From Sanderia malayensis (Eukaryota > Cnidaria > Scyphozoa > Semaeostomeae > Pelagiidae), in the NCBI GenBank assembly GCA_013076295.1, contig RQOL01000673.1:62001-126000 (forward strand): a stretch of 64,000 nt of DNA, read 5' to 3'. This document shows positions 34,056 to 44,736 of the stretch, one piece after another (within the stretch, counting starts at the first letter, position 1; each line of letters starts with the position of its first letter). The position numbers and the translations under genes are program-made. Under the pieces are notes generated by a model. That model saw nothing but the letters and a program-made list of their open reading frames with translations, searched no databases and was not told the DNA's origin.

Positions 34056-35880
34056 TCATTGTTCAAGATTGGGGAAGCTTTTCTGGTCTATCCTCAGGAG
34101 CAAAGTAAACAATGTCTCCAGAGGCGGACCCTTGTCCATCATTAGCCAATTGTCTTCCGACATTTTAAATTCTGTTTTGATGTAGCGGGGCTCATCAAGG
34201 TCATCCTTATATAGGTTTAAAATTATAGAAAACTTGCCTTTCCAGTCTGACAGAGACACCGCTTTTGAGGGGAACGCGAAAAACCATGCGAGTGGAGATT
34301 TGTTTTGCTCAGAAAAGCGGGTTTGGATTTGTTGAGACAAATGGTCGCCATGCTAGCCATCTAGTTCGGCAACATCGATAAGACGTGTGTCGGAAGCAGT
34401 TGGCAAAATGGCCTCAATGTTTACCGCCAAAAAGGCAAACCTATTGAGGCTGACATTGAAAAAATTCGATACCACACGTACAGTACTCATCATGTTTTTC
34501 ACCAAAGGTGTATCGCACGCTGATGCAGCAACAACATTCAAACCATGAGATGCACAATGAACATATGGAGCCTTGGGAAAGACTCTAGTAATCCTTGCTG
34601 CCGCTCCTGCACACTTGCCAGACATATTTGCAGCACCACGATACCCTTGCCATCAACAAACGTTCATATCAAGGGACAACTTTGCAATACCATCAAGGAT
34701 CTTATTTGAGATGGCTTCACCGGTTATGCCCTCGTTGCAAGGGAAAAAACCCACAAAAGAATCTCTGATTTGCGACTCTCTGTCGACGTATCTTAACACA
34801 ATAGGCATTTGTTTAACATTGCTGACATCTACAGCTTCATCATTCAGAATCGTAAAGAATTTTGCCTCTTTTATCTCTGAGGTGATCTTCTGCAAAATAA
34901 CTTCATCACAAATTGTAATTACTGTGTCGTTTTCAAAAGATATGTAGCCGATTTTGGTGCATTGGCTCTGTGATCCTCGAAAACTGAATTATCGCCAAAT
35001 TTTAGCAAATATGTTATTATCTCTTGCACATTCCCCGGAATATGTTCTTTCTTATCATAATTTTCAGAATCATCATGGTGACCTCGTAGTGCATTGCTCT
35101 GGTGCCCACAAAGAATTAATGCTCCAACTCTGAGTCTTAATTTTGCTCTGTTAACCTCAATTTGTTTGCTCATTATTTTATTCATTTGGAGATCAATGGA
35201 CTTGAGCTTATTTTCAAAGCAGTGTATAAAATGCGTGGCCTTCAAAATAGCTGTTCGATGACGAGGACATTTCTCTGAATGGGCTCGAAACTGTGGAATC
35301 GCTGTTGACCAAGTATTGAATGGGGATTTACATAGCCTATCCAGTTTTGAGCATTACGAATAGTTTCATTTGAATGGAAGATAACACAAGGTAAGGAAAA
35401 GGCACCGTCTAGCTTTCGTGAATATTCTAACCATGGAAAGTCAGATAACCATTTTAACTGAAATTTTCTGCCAGAAAAGTAGGAAGGACATGCGAAATTG
35501 GGCTTTGCAGTATTTGTTAACAGGGCATACTTTTGTTCATCAGATAAAATGGCTGAATTCTGGTAAAAATTGCCAACATCACTTTCAATATCAAATATCA
35601 TAGGTTCTATACTTGTATTGTTAACATCAAGTTTGACATTAAGGGAAGCAGTTTTTAGATTATTTTGATCAGCATGAGCATGAGCAACATGGGCAGTGTC
35701 AGCCACAGAGTTTCTGATCTTAGATGGTTCTGTTGGGACATCATCATGTGTGTTGGGAATTTTTGCTCCAAAATGGTCAAGAAGAGTTAGTTCATGCTGC
35801 TTTCTTTTCTTTCCCAATGTGAGACATAACAAAAACTTGCATTGTAGCACATCGGAAAATGAACACCTTTTCGTTTTCAT
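34056..35880 (-). pseudogene. hAT transposase, ZMYM/TTF-finger type, broken (copy A)
   Basis: From 35880 leftward: a basic leader, KWLSDFPWLEYS and LPCVIF of a TTF-type zinc finger, then after a frameshift at about 35245 an H-rich segment, a second frameshift near 34930 and the catalytic-domain part (AKFFTILNDEAVDVSN, IRDSFVGFF, ITGEAISNKILDG, QGYRGAANMSGKCAG, YVHCASHGLN). The last frame (34056-34340) is the pre-dimerisation segment. The hAT C-terminal dimerisation motif is missing. Copy A also has TGA at 34653-34655 where copy B has Ser. An in-frame TAG before 34340 is shared by both copies. This family resembles the '52 kDa repressor of PKR inhibitor'-like, DUF4371 hAT proteins. Confidence 0.85.
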
Positions 35881-36285
35881 CTAATTCATGATCAAAAGCA
35901 TGAGGCAAGCTGTTGCATTGAACAATAATTCATATACATTTTCAACATTTTCACCTTGTATATTCAACATTTTCAACTTCTATTCTCTAGAAAGATTCAA
36001 TTGGCATGCCAATAACAAAAGACAGAGTTAACAAGCACAAAAATGATGAATATGTGAATGACTTGGCATTTGCTTTTGCTTCTTCAAGCACAGCTGGGAT
36101 ACGGTCATCTTTACTAAACAATTTATAGGCAGGCTAGGAGAATAGGATTGAGAAGATGGTGTTTTATTTAGCAGCTTTCCATTAAGTGATTGACCATAAA
36201 TAATTGGATGGTTGGCATAATACCCTGCATTTCTAAACAGCTCTATAGAAGTTAGATTTCGTAGACAGGCAAATAAGCTCTCACT
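35881..36285. other. No gene recognised
   Basis: Spacer between the hAT start and the LINE target site. It contains a repeated CATTTTCAACATTTTC block, a TTCAACATTTTC variant and short frames. Present in both copies of the duplicated unit. Confidence 0.4.
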
Positions 36286-37505
36286 ACATATTAATGATGT
36301 TAATTAATGCAGCAAAAACAGCAATGTCTGAAATAGATATTCATATAACTGGCATAGATATGTCATCAGCTTTTGACACAATAGACAGAAAATTGCTACT
36401 CGAAATCCTGAAAGATATTCTAGATGAAGATGAAATAAGATTAGTTAGATTTCTACTAAGTGATACTAATATATCAATCAAAGTTAAAGGAGCAACTGAG
36501 AATCTGCCATTTCAAGGTAACGTAGGTACACCTCAAGGCGATAGCTTAAGCCCAGTGTTATTTATTGTATACTTGGAAACAGCTTTGAGAGAAATAAGAA
36601 AAGTTTAAAAAGAGGAAAATGGACTACCAACAGAGATGGCATATGCTGATGATGTGGACTTTATAAGCACGATAAAACACAAAGATATCAATGAAATAAG
36701 TACAATATTGAAGAAGTATAAATTACTAGTAAACAATGACAAAACTGAATATACCACCGTGAATAGAAAAAAAGTAAAGACGGAAGAGGTCTAGAGAAAT
36801 GTAAAGAAAGTAGGATCGTTGTTAGGTGATGAAGAAGATATAAATAGAAAAAAACAATTAGCAAATGCCTCAATGAATAAAATAAATGCAATATATTTAA
36901 AGAAAAGCAAAGTAAAGCTGAAGACAAAGATGAAAATATATAGAGCTCTAGTGAAATCAGTCCTACTATATAACTGCGGAACTTGGGGTGTAACAACAAA
37001 TGAACAGACAAGATTAGATTCATACCATAGAAGGCATCTAAGAAGAATTTTAGGGGTAAAATATCCAGATAAAATAACAAACAAAAAATTATATAAAGTG
37101 ACAGGGGAAAAGCCTATATCACATACAATGAGAAAGCAAAGATGGGAACTTCTGGGACATATTCTTAGAAGAGATAGAAAGATTCCAGCATTCAGAGCGA
37201 TGGAGCTTTATTTTGAATCCAGAAAAGCAAAAGGATTCAAAGGTAAACCGAGAACAACGCTGCCTAGAGTATTAAATGAAGATTTAAATATGTATCACAA
37301 GAAAGACAAGATAAAAGCTGAACATAATTACTGTCATCATCTGAAACTAAACAACAAGAAAGATCTAGAAGAATTGAGAGCTATGGCACAAGACAGGAAG
37401 TTGTGGAGTAGGTTTAAAGAAGAAGTAGTGAAGGCCGGAGAAGCAGCAACACACATTGGTGGAGCAGCGGAACTCCTTTAACTAACTAACTAACATATTA
37501 ATGAT
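36286..37505 (+). mobile_element. 5'-truncated LINE with 13-bp target-site duplication
   Basis: ACATATTAATGAT occurs at 36286-36298 and again at 37493-37505, immediately outside a LINE body of 1,194 bp (36299-37492). The body ends with ACTAACTAACTAAC, a short tandem 3' tail. Duplication, 5' truncation and tail together are the signature of target-primed reverse transcription. Confidence 0.88.
36294..37481 (+). pseudogene. LINE reverse transcriptase with two in-frame stops
   Basis: One frame runs through 36294-37481. Motif A is DMSSAFDTIDR, motif B GTPQGDSLSPVLF, motif C AYADDVDF. The C-terminal region has YNCGTWGVTT and RRHLRRILGVKYPDK, then LLGHILRRD and a basic end. TAA at 36606-36608 and TAG near 36792 interrupt it. 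The ATG at 36294 lies partly in the target-site duplication, so it is not the original start; endonuclease and palm N terminus were never copied. The clade is uncertain. Confidence 0.85.
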
Positions 37506-37889
37506 ACAGAGCACGCATTATATAAGCAATTTTTATCTCCAGAAGTCCTGTGAAAAATATTTGAAGATCATCAGATTGGATAATATTTATTATAGGTTAA
37601 GGGTACGGAAAGGCCCATTATGGGGTACTCATAAGAGATGGGAAGATACTATTTGACAGTTAAGAATGGACATAAAATTCAATGTAAAGGTAATGCAATA
37701 TATAATAAAGCTAGTTACATCATATAATAAAGTTGTTTAAAAATACCATCATTAATTTAAATTGTTAATTTGTAAAACAACGTTTTATAATGTTAGCCGA
37801 TGGACACATGCAAAGAACTCAGATAGAGCTATCAAAGCCATATGCTCAGTTAGTTGACGTGTTTTGACAATACATAAGTTTAAATTTGG
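37506..37889. other. No gene recognised
   Basis: AT-rich spacer between two LINE remnants; probably includes 3' untranslated sequence of the minus-strand LINE. Confidence 0.35.
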
Positions 37890-38739
37890 TTTGCATATTA
37901 ACAATAAGAAACAGCAAATATGGTTGATATTGTTTGTAGAGAAAAACCAAGGCAGGAAGACTGTCGTGTGTTGTGGTGATGAAGGTTTTTTGTTCTTAAA
38001 AATTCTTGTCCTAGGGTAGTATTATTAGTGCCTTTACTTATTTGAAAAAAGCATTTCGCTGTTTCAAGTTTGTAAAGCTGGTTAAAATTTAGAAGTTTTA
38101 AGCGTTTAAAGATTGGGTCACTGTGAGCAGTGTGTGGAGCAAAGTCTGTCATTCTGGCAGCCTTTTTTAGATTGCGGTTTAGTGGCCCTAAGATTGACTT
38201 GTTTGCGCACCCCCACATTAGTATACCGTAAAGTGCATGGCATTGAATAAATGAGTGATATAGGATTCTCAAAGTATTTTTTGAAGCAAAATGTCTTCAT
38301 TTATAAAGAATTCCAATACCTTCAGATATTTTAATATTTACTTGTTTTATGTGTTGTTTCCAGTTTAGTTTTTCATGCATTATAATTCCGAGGTAATTTG
38401 TATAGTTTTCTTGTTTACGTTTTTCATTATTTACACTGAGATTTATTGTTTTTACACCATTTTTAGGACTGACAATAGAAAAGTTTGATTTTGAAACTTT
38501 TAGTCATAGTTTGTTCGCTAATAGCCATTCAGATACTTCAGTCAGTTGAGAATTAACAACTCGCTCAATGAAATCAAGATTTTTGTCTGCAAATAGAAGA
38601 CTCATATCATCTGCAAAAAGGCAAAGATGTAGTTCTTTAGAAAAATTATATATCATTAATGTACTAAACAAACAAAGAAAAAACTCTTTTATTCTGCTAC
38701 TGGCAGTTTCATGTCTTACTTTAAGACAATCCTCAGGCA

Positions 38740-38889
38740 ACATAGATGATATATCATTAATGATAAATGAAAAAAAATAAAATAAATAATAAAATAAACG
38801 AAAAATAAAAAAAATAAAAAAAAATAAAAAACAAACAACAAATAAATAAAAAAACGATGTTTTTTAACATAAATGATATATCATTAATG
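38740..38889. repeat. A-rich 104-bp insertion flanked by a 23-bp duplication
   Basis: ACATAGATGATATATCATTA followed by ATG (38740-38762) recurs with one mismatch at 38867-38889. Between them lies a run of AAAATAAA-type sequence. It falls in the RT just after motif B, where an uninterrupted frame is expected. It may be a short retro-insertion with long duplication, or a replication-slippage event. Confidence 0.65.
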
Positions 38890-39170
38890 TATAAAAGAAA
38901 TAGTAATGGTCCAAGTACACTTCCTTGTGGAACACCATTTTCAATGACTACTTGTTTTCGTTTATGTAAATATGATTGAAGCCACGAGAGAACTATTCCT
39001 CTGATGCCGTAGTTTTCTAGTTTTTTAATAAGATATTGTGGTTAACGGTGTCAAATTCATTGCTAAAATCAAGAAATATACAGCAAGATAAGAGGCCTTT
39101 TTCAATAGTATTAATTAGTTGGGATTCAAGCTCCAAGATTGCTAGAGACATTGACTTAATATTCTTGAAA

Positions 39171-39252
39171 ACCATATTGATGCTTGTATATTATATTGTT
39201 TATTCCTAAAAACCATATTGATGCTTGTATATTATATTGTTTATTCCTAAAC
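39171..39252. repeat. 41-bp tandem duplication in the LINE
   Basis: ACCATATTGATGCTTGTATA and the following TTATATTGTTTATTCC occur twice in a row (39171 and 39212). The period of 41 disrupts the RT frame. Confidence 0.85.
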
Positions 39253-40230
39253 CAAACGAGAATTCATCATTTTTTCAAGAATTTTACTAAAAATTAGAAG
39301 AATCAAGATAGGACGATAATTACCACATTCTAATTTTGATTTACTTTTATGAATTGGTATAGTTTTTGCAAATTTTAACTTCTCCGGAAAAATACCTTCC
39401 AAGAATGTAGAATTCGCTATTGTAGAAAAAGGTTCAGATGTAGTTTGACAAACTAGTTGAATGAGTCTAGTAGGAATATTATAAGAATCATTTGATTTGC
39501 TTTCATCAAGGTTAGCTATTATGTTGTTGACCTCTTCCAGAGTGACTGGATCTAGAGACATACTATTAAAGTTTGAGTTCGATAAATAATCATTAAAATG
39601 TTTTATAGATGGTTTCATTTTTTTACTACCTTTCGGCCAACTGAAGTAAAGTACTGATTAAATAAATTAGCGAGAATCTTGCTATCAGATGTGAATTTCC
39701 CATTTATTAGCAAATTAAGTTTTTGATCATTATTATCGTTATGTGCATTAATTATTTCTTTAACGCCAGACCAAAGTTTCTTATTGTTTTTTGAAATTTT
39801 TCAAAATATGAGGCATAATAGGTTTTTTACGTTTTCTTATTAAGTGATAATATTAAGTGATAAATAAGATCCTGTAATATTTGTATTTTCGATATAAATT
39901 CTCGTTTTTGGTGTCTGGTTTCAGGGCCTCAGCCAAACAAATTTTGCAAAACCAACTTAAGGATGAGCTACTTCCTAATTCTGAGAATCTTTTTCAGGTT
40001 AATCCACTACATTTTAGATGAATCCATCTGCAACAAATGTCACAATGAATAGAATTTTGAGTTTCATTAATAATCTCATTGCATTTTGGACAGATCAATT
40101 CATCATTCATATTAACTTATGAGGATTATTGTATCTAATTTTATCTGAAAGTGTTGAAATTGTCATATATTGAAGGGCAAATACGGCACGATAATAATAA
40201 AAATATAATATGATAAATACCATGTATGGC

Positions 40231-40973
40231 TCAAAGTATTTTCTGTTCGATTTCTTTGACATCATTGATTTTAACAAGATTTGTATCCTTGCTCTTCCTC
40301 GCGAAAATCATCCCGTTCCTGGTCCAGGCAAATTGCCAGTTCTTTTCTTTCTTCCTTTCTCTGACAAAGAGAAACAGCTCTTTATTCCTTTTCGTTAGTG
40401 ATTCATTGATATAAATCTTCACGGACTCTGGCTTATCTATATCCAGTTGTTGAGCAGTGATATTTTTCAATTCCCTTCTATTCTTTACAAATTGATCCCT
40501 CATTTTTCGACTTTTGTACTTGCAAATTATCGGTGCATCGTTTTTTGCACTGATTCGGTGGCAAGCTTCAATTTCCGCATTGTTGCATTCTGCACCAATG
40601 AGTTTACCAATTTTCGAGACCAAAGATGTCGGATCCTCTCCATTTACTTGTGGGATGCCGCTCAATTCCAGGGTATCTCTTCTTCCATACTGCTCCAAGT
40701 TGTCTGTTTCTTGTCGACCCTGTCAAATTTCTTGCTTTAATGTTTCGACTTCTTTTTTTAAGTTTGGTGATCGGTTTCAATCTTTGTGTTAGCTTTCAGT
40801 AGGTTGTTAACCATTTGTTTATGATGTTCGAACTGTTGATTTATAAAATCCATTGGTTTCTCAAACTTTTCCCGGTGTTTTTCGACTTTCTTAGAGTCTT
40901 CTTTTTGTTGAATTTGCATGGAACTCACTAACTTGAATAGGTCGTCCAATTGTTGATCAGTTGTTTTAGCCAT
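40231..40973 (-). pseudogene. LINE ORF1 (coiled coil plus RRM-like domain)
   Basis: It starts at 40973 with MAKTTDQQLDDLFKL (coiled coil to about residue 70). A one-base loss relative to the other copy shifts the frame near 40758. The rest (40698-40231) begins EQYGRRDTLELSGIP and contains IEACHRIS, APIICKYKSRKMRDQF, KIYINESLTKRNKELF and RNGMIFARK, the conserved core of RRM/CTD-type LINE ORF1 proteins (Transposase_22-like). A TGA between the halves is shared with the 6.7-kb copy. ORF2 starts about 120 bp downstream, so both ORFs belong to one element. Confidence 0.75.
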
Positions 40974-42060
40974 TTTGATTTAGAGATTTTTGGTGAATAG
41001 AATTATTCGAGCCTGATTTTGTAAATATATTAAATCATTTTGATTATGTGCAAGTACAGTAAAAATTAAATAAAAATAAGTATGTTTTAACCTTCGTTTT
41101 GTGTTCACTTTAGGAGCGTTTCAAAAACACGTCTGCACATCAATTGACAATGTGCGTCTAATTTCTGTGTCACAGTCTCCATTCAGAAAGACAAAGGCCA
41201 AAATCTGATCTTGTGAATGTGCTAGGCCATGTGCTTAACCTCTAATACACTGTTCCAACTCCAAACTAATGAAGATCTGAAAAATCTGGCTTATCAGTAT
41301 GTCCTAACCTTTACTAACTTTCTATTAGCCGGTGATTTATTCTGATTCTACTTATACTGTTACAAAACATAGTGTCATTATTGGCTTTATGAGCTATAGG
41401 TACTAACCTAACAGGTAAAAATTCCTGAGCTCTACCAAGTTGATTGAATGGAAATTGTAGCTTGGAAACTTCGCAAGGCTTAGGTAGTGCATGCTGGCTC
41501 TTTCTATTTTCAAAAATATTTACAATCTTGGATCTAAACTTTATCTCTAATTCTGAAACTAAGGCTATTTTCTCTGCTACTGAAAGGTCGGGATTACCCA
41601 ACACATTCACAAGATGATCACTTTCCTTTCCCATTGCGGAGATCAACATAAAATGTTGTTGAGGTGGAGGCAAAACACAACAACAACCTGAGCAAACTTG
41701 TCAATCCAACTGGCTGCAAGCCAATCAATGTTCTGATCGGCTCTGATCGGCTTGCTATGGTCAAAACATGCCCTGATTGGCTTGCTATAGTCAACAGGAG
41801 CTACAACCGATTCCCAAAGGCACGCCACCATCACATGATTGGTTTGCTACACTCAAAAGAATTTTTTCAGTCATTAGACAGATTTTAAGGCTCAGGGACC
41901 AAATTAGTGTTGCCGCAATAATTCATGATAGGCCCTTTCCTAAGGACCCTGGCCTTTGAGCGCAAAAAGACTAAAGAAATTGGCACACCGGCGTTGTGAA
42001 TAGTACCTAAAGGCTTGTGAAGAATTTCGCATATAGTAGTCTTACATTTTACGAGAAATG
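40974..42060 (-). mobile_element. LINE 5' region with upstream ORF
   Basis: Aligned with 6925-7920. It includes a 119-codon frame (41314-41673) beginning MPPPQQHFML and sharing LVNVLGNPDLSVAEK with the other copy. This copy carries extra sequence around 41705-41825 with repeated CTGATCGGCTTGCTATGGTC and CTGATTGGCTTGCTATAGTC blocks (a short tandem repeat) that is absent at 7640. Confidence 0.55.
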
Positions 42061-42804
42061 CCTGCAGGAAGATTTCAAGAAGGATAAAATATTTTTAATT
42101 TTGTTCTATATTCAATCTTTGGTTTATATTCAATCTTTGGTTTGCTACTGTTTTAGATCAAATTGCATTTAAATTTCTTATCTCAATGGGATCTCGTCAC
42201 AGATTTGACTGTAGCTCGAGCTACAGTCAATACAGTCTGGATCCGCCCCTGATCGTCTTTCTAGTGCTTATGAGTGAAGCTGAATGGTTACCATTGTCTT
42301 CCTGTTCTTCATTGAAACTCTCTTCCTCTGGCTGATTTGCTGCTCCATTGCATGGCAGTACAACAGTATCTTAGCAGTATCTTAACAGAAACATGCCTAA
42401 CTGGGAAATACGATTTGAAGAAAATTTAATTACACTAGCAATTTTTTAATCTCAAGTATATGTACATGTCAGACTGTTTTAGAGAAAGTTATTCTGGTCT
42501 CGAGGTAGCTCCTAGAGTTCCTAAACTATTCTTTTATTTAACATGCAAAGACTATGCACACTACAACGTTTACGGAATTAATTAGTGGTTAAAATTAAGA
42601 AAGTTTTGCTGGCAAGCCTTGAGCCATCGCCTTTTATTTTTGTGTAGAAACCTTTTCAATAGACCCCTTTCACATTTACGTCACACCATAAGTCACAAAC
42701 GTGAAAACGAGGCAACCAATGTAATGTCATTTCTTCTCGAATACTTCTCTACTGTGGACCTGTGTTATAATTGCGATTAAAGTACTTTAAATTTAAAAAA
42801 TTAA
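42061..42804. other. No gene recognised
   Basis: Spacer before the THAP gene. It holds a 26-bp palindrome (listed separately) and a short duplication of ATTCAATCTTTGGTTT near 42110-42141. Confidence 0.4.
42205..42230. repeat. 26-bp perfect palindrome
   Basis: TTGACTGTAGCTC is followed directly by its exact complement GAGCTACAGTCAA, with no spacer and an XhoI-type CTCGAG centre. A perfect palindrome of this length is unlikely by chance in a 64-kb AT-rich window. Confidence 0.8.
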
Positions 42805-42810
42805 GTGAAA

Positions 42811-43254
42811 ATGAGTAGCGCAGACCTATCTGAAATAGCTAAAGATATACCAAAGACAAAAAAAAGATCTTGGGGACGTCAATGTGCAGCTATTGGATGT
42901 TGTAGCTACTTTTATAATGGTGATGGATCACGCAGGGGCCTACATTGTGTTAACTTTCCAAAGTCGAATCCGGAGAAACGTCGCTGGTGCACTTTAATGA
43001 AACGGGTAGATGGCATGGATAGTTTCAGAGTCAACAACGCAACCTGCCTTTGTGAAAAGCATTTTACACCAGCTGACATAAAGCGAAACCCATACCATTG
43101 GCATCTTGTTCCTGCTGCTGAACCTTTCTTAAATTTATCAGCTACTGATATCATCACTTCAACAACCTCCAAAAGCAAAGCGAGGAAGCCTCCAACACCT
43201 TGTCATGAAATATTGCAGCCAACCTTGTCCATAGACGTTACTGAAAAATCATAA
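42811..43254 (+). CDS. THAP zinc-finger protein (transposase N terminus)
   Basis: The frame opens at ATG 42805 or 42811 (both in frame, adjacent Met). The THAP signature is complete: QCAAIGC (C-x4-C), HCVNFPKSNPEKRRWC, and CLCEKHF (C-x2-H context), with the C-terminal hydrophobic/Pro motif at LVPAAEPF. THAP is a DNA-binding zinc finger and here would recognise the transposon ends. The frame ends 80 bp before the HTH/transposase frame at 43335-43868, and both are on the plus strand, so they are likely two parts (exons or frame-shifted halves) of one ISL2EU/PIF-type transposase. Confidence 0.75.
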   Translation: MSSADLSEIAKDIPKTKKRSWGRQCAAIGCCSYFYNGDGSRRGLHCVNFPKSNPEKRRWCTLMKRVDGMDSFRVNNATCLCEKHFTPADIKRNPYHWHLVPAAEPFLNLSATDIITSTTSKSKARKPPTPCHEILQPTLSIDVTEKS

Positions 43255-43334
43255 AGTTTTAGCAATAAAACTGATCTTGATCTTGGCCATACTTTGGAAG
43301 AAGAATCTTCAACTTTCACTATTTCCACCAAACT

Positions 43335-43868
43335 GATTTTTCTTTCATCAACTCCCCCACCTATCTGCCAATTGATTCTGACAAGATGAAAAATGATGTC
43401 ATGCGCTCTTTTGCCAAGAATCTCAAATCACAAAATGCAGACCTATCAGCCAAGATTGCCTCATCAGAAACCCAAATGGGACAGCTGGAGTCACAGTTAG
43501 CAAAAGTCAGATCATCTCTTTTTTCTATTGAAAAGTTGAAGTCTGATAATTCAGCACCAAAGTTCTACACTGGTTTCCCTAACTTTTCAACATGGCTGGC
43601 AACATTCGAATATTTCGAGCCTAAAGTCCAACAAATGCAATATTGGCATGGCAACAAGTTTTTTCATAGTTCTGATCCTCATCAAAGCAAGTCCTCTCAT
43701 GGTCCTAAGCGTTCACTCACTCACTTTGAAGAGTTTATTCTTGTTCTGATGAGACTGAAAATTGGTTTGTTTATTGATGATTTGGCTAACCGATTTGGCA
43801 TTTCTTCTGGTCATGTGTCAAAGATTTTTTCAACTTGGATTTGTTTTCTTTATCATTTATCTCACTAA
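43335..43868 (+). pseudogene. ISL2EU/PIF-type transposase: coiled coil and HTH_Tnp_4, DDE lost
   Basis: Open from about 43335, with ATG at 43386. It has a coiled coil (residues 10-60), FYTGFPNFSTWLATFEYF, RSLTHFEEFILVLMRLKIGL, and DLANRFGISSGHVSKIFSTW, which is the helix-turn-helix that precedes the DDE domain (DDE_Tnp_4) in these transposases. The reading stops right after TWICFLYHL, where relatives continue to 'iWPsre' and the first catalytic Asp. The catalytic domain is gone, so the element cannot mobilise itself. Confidence 0.8.
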
Positions 43869-44069
43869 ACCGTACATACTAAAAGCAGGGACTGACCCAA
43901 AACGAGTCAAAATCATAAAATATGTCAAGTAGAACATGCATGATTGACAGTAGCTCATATGATTGACATTAGCTTGATTAGTTACCAAACCCCAATTATA
44001 TTTTATTGCTCTTATCATAATGTCTCACACTTTTTTAGTATTAAGAAAACACTGTTCGAAAAATTGTAG

Positions 44070-44321
44070 TTGGAGCAAAGTCAACTGAGGCGTAGCTTCA
44101 CGAAGACTTACAACGAGGCATCAAGTCTATTCAAAAAGGATCGTCTATTGAATGAGGATATAACCTTCCTCAAGACAGCCGCTGCAGCCTTACAAGAGCA
44201 ATTGAAGGAGTGCCAGAACGTAGACAAAGAAATACGTATCATCGCCCTAGATGAAATCAAAGATGCAGATGAATTGGACGCATTCTTTGATGAAGTCACT
44301 GAGGGAAAAAAATACAACTGA
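44070..44321 (+). other. Coiled-coil ORF, possibly gag-like (BEL/Pao type)
   Basis: The 83-residue frame has QLRRSFTKTYNEASSL and LQEQLKECQNVDKEIRI, a helical, charged pattern like the N terminus of BEL/Pao gag polyproteins (DUF1759 region). No protease or RT follows, so the family is a guess. Confidence 0.3.
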
Positions 44322-44457
44322 GGTAAGATAAGTAAGCTTGCATTTTGTATCTCGAAATTTGAAAAGAAAAATGCTTCAACCCTCGTTTCTCAATCGGCAA
44401 TGTCATCATCTACGTTAACGTTAAGGTTGAAGCTACCCGATTTGTAACTGCCCACAT

Positions 44458-44736
44458 TTGACGGAAAAATCACAGCAGATTAGCTCAATTTTAGGATGGA
44501 CCAAACAGGAAAATTTTTTAAAAGTGGGTCAAAAATTTCTGAAGTGGCAAAATCGCAACAATGCCACGATGCCCCTGGTGCCAACATATTTACTTGTTGA
44601 AAAAATTAAAAGAGCTCTTATTGAGCTTTCATCTAGATTTGAAGAAATTCAGTTTTATTCCATCACATTTTCCACAAACGAACAACATTCTTGCTCTTTT
44701 GTTTATTGGGGAAAGAATTTAAATCCAGCGAAATAA
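44458..44736 (+). other. Unrecognised 92-codon frame
   Basis: The frame is moderately hydrophilic and includes WTKQENFLKVGQKFLKWQNRN. No domain recognised. It may be a chance frame. Confidence 0.15.

Larger units (their letters stand above)
28712..36361. repeat. Duplicated composite unit, copy A
   Basis: This interval is collinear with 56567-64000 and nearly identical. The offset changes only at a few indels: about 27,855 at the start, 27,632 after a 222-bp gap in copy B, then 27,636-27,639. It carries the Helitron remnant, the hAT remnant and the first bases of the LINE at 36299. Copy B reaches the window end, so the true length may be greater. Confidence 0.95.
37898..40112 (-). pseudogene. 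LINE ORF2: PHD-like finger, linker, reverse transcriptase; endonuclease missing
   Basis: Reading leftward from an ATG near 40110: NDELICPKCNEI, HCDICCRWIHLKC and, after a frameshift, WFCKICLAEAL give a PHD-like finger (about 39930-40110). About 100 bp later the linker (WSGVKEIINAHN, LANLFNQYFTSVG) and the RT start (39247-39618: FPEKLKFAKTIPIHK, NYRPI) follow. Then FDTVNHNIL (motif A, near 39060), [20 protein letters not shown] (motif B, 38880-38945), FADDMSLLFADKN (motif C, 38504-38743) and the C-terminal part at 37898-38272 (YHSFIQCHALYGILMWG). The APE endonuclease normally between finger and RT is absent. An A-rich insertion, a 41-bp tandem duplication and several frameshifts also break it. 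CR1/L2/Jockey-like by motif B. Confidence 0.8.

Noticed and set aside
36688..37084. Hydrophobic minus-strand frames resembling membrane proteins
   Set aside because: They are antisense shadows of the plus-strand LINE RT.
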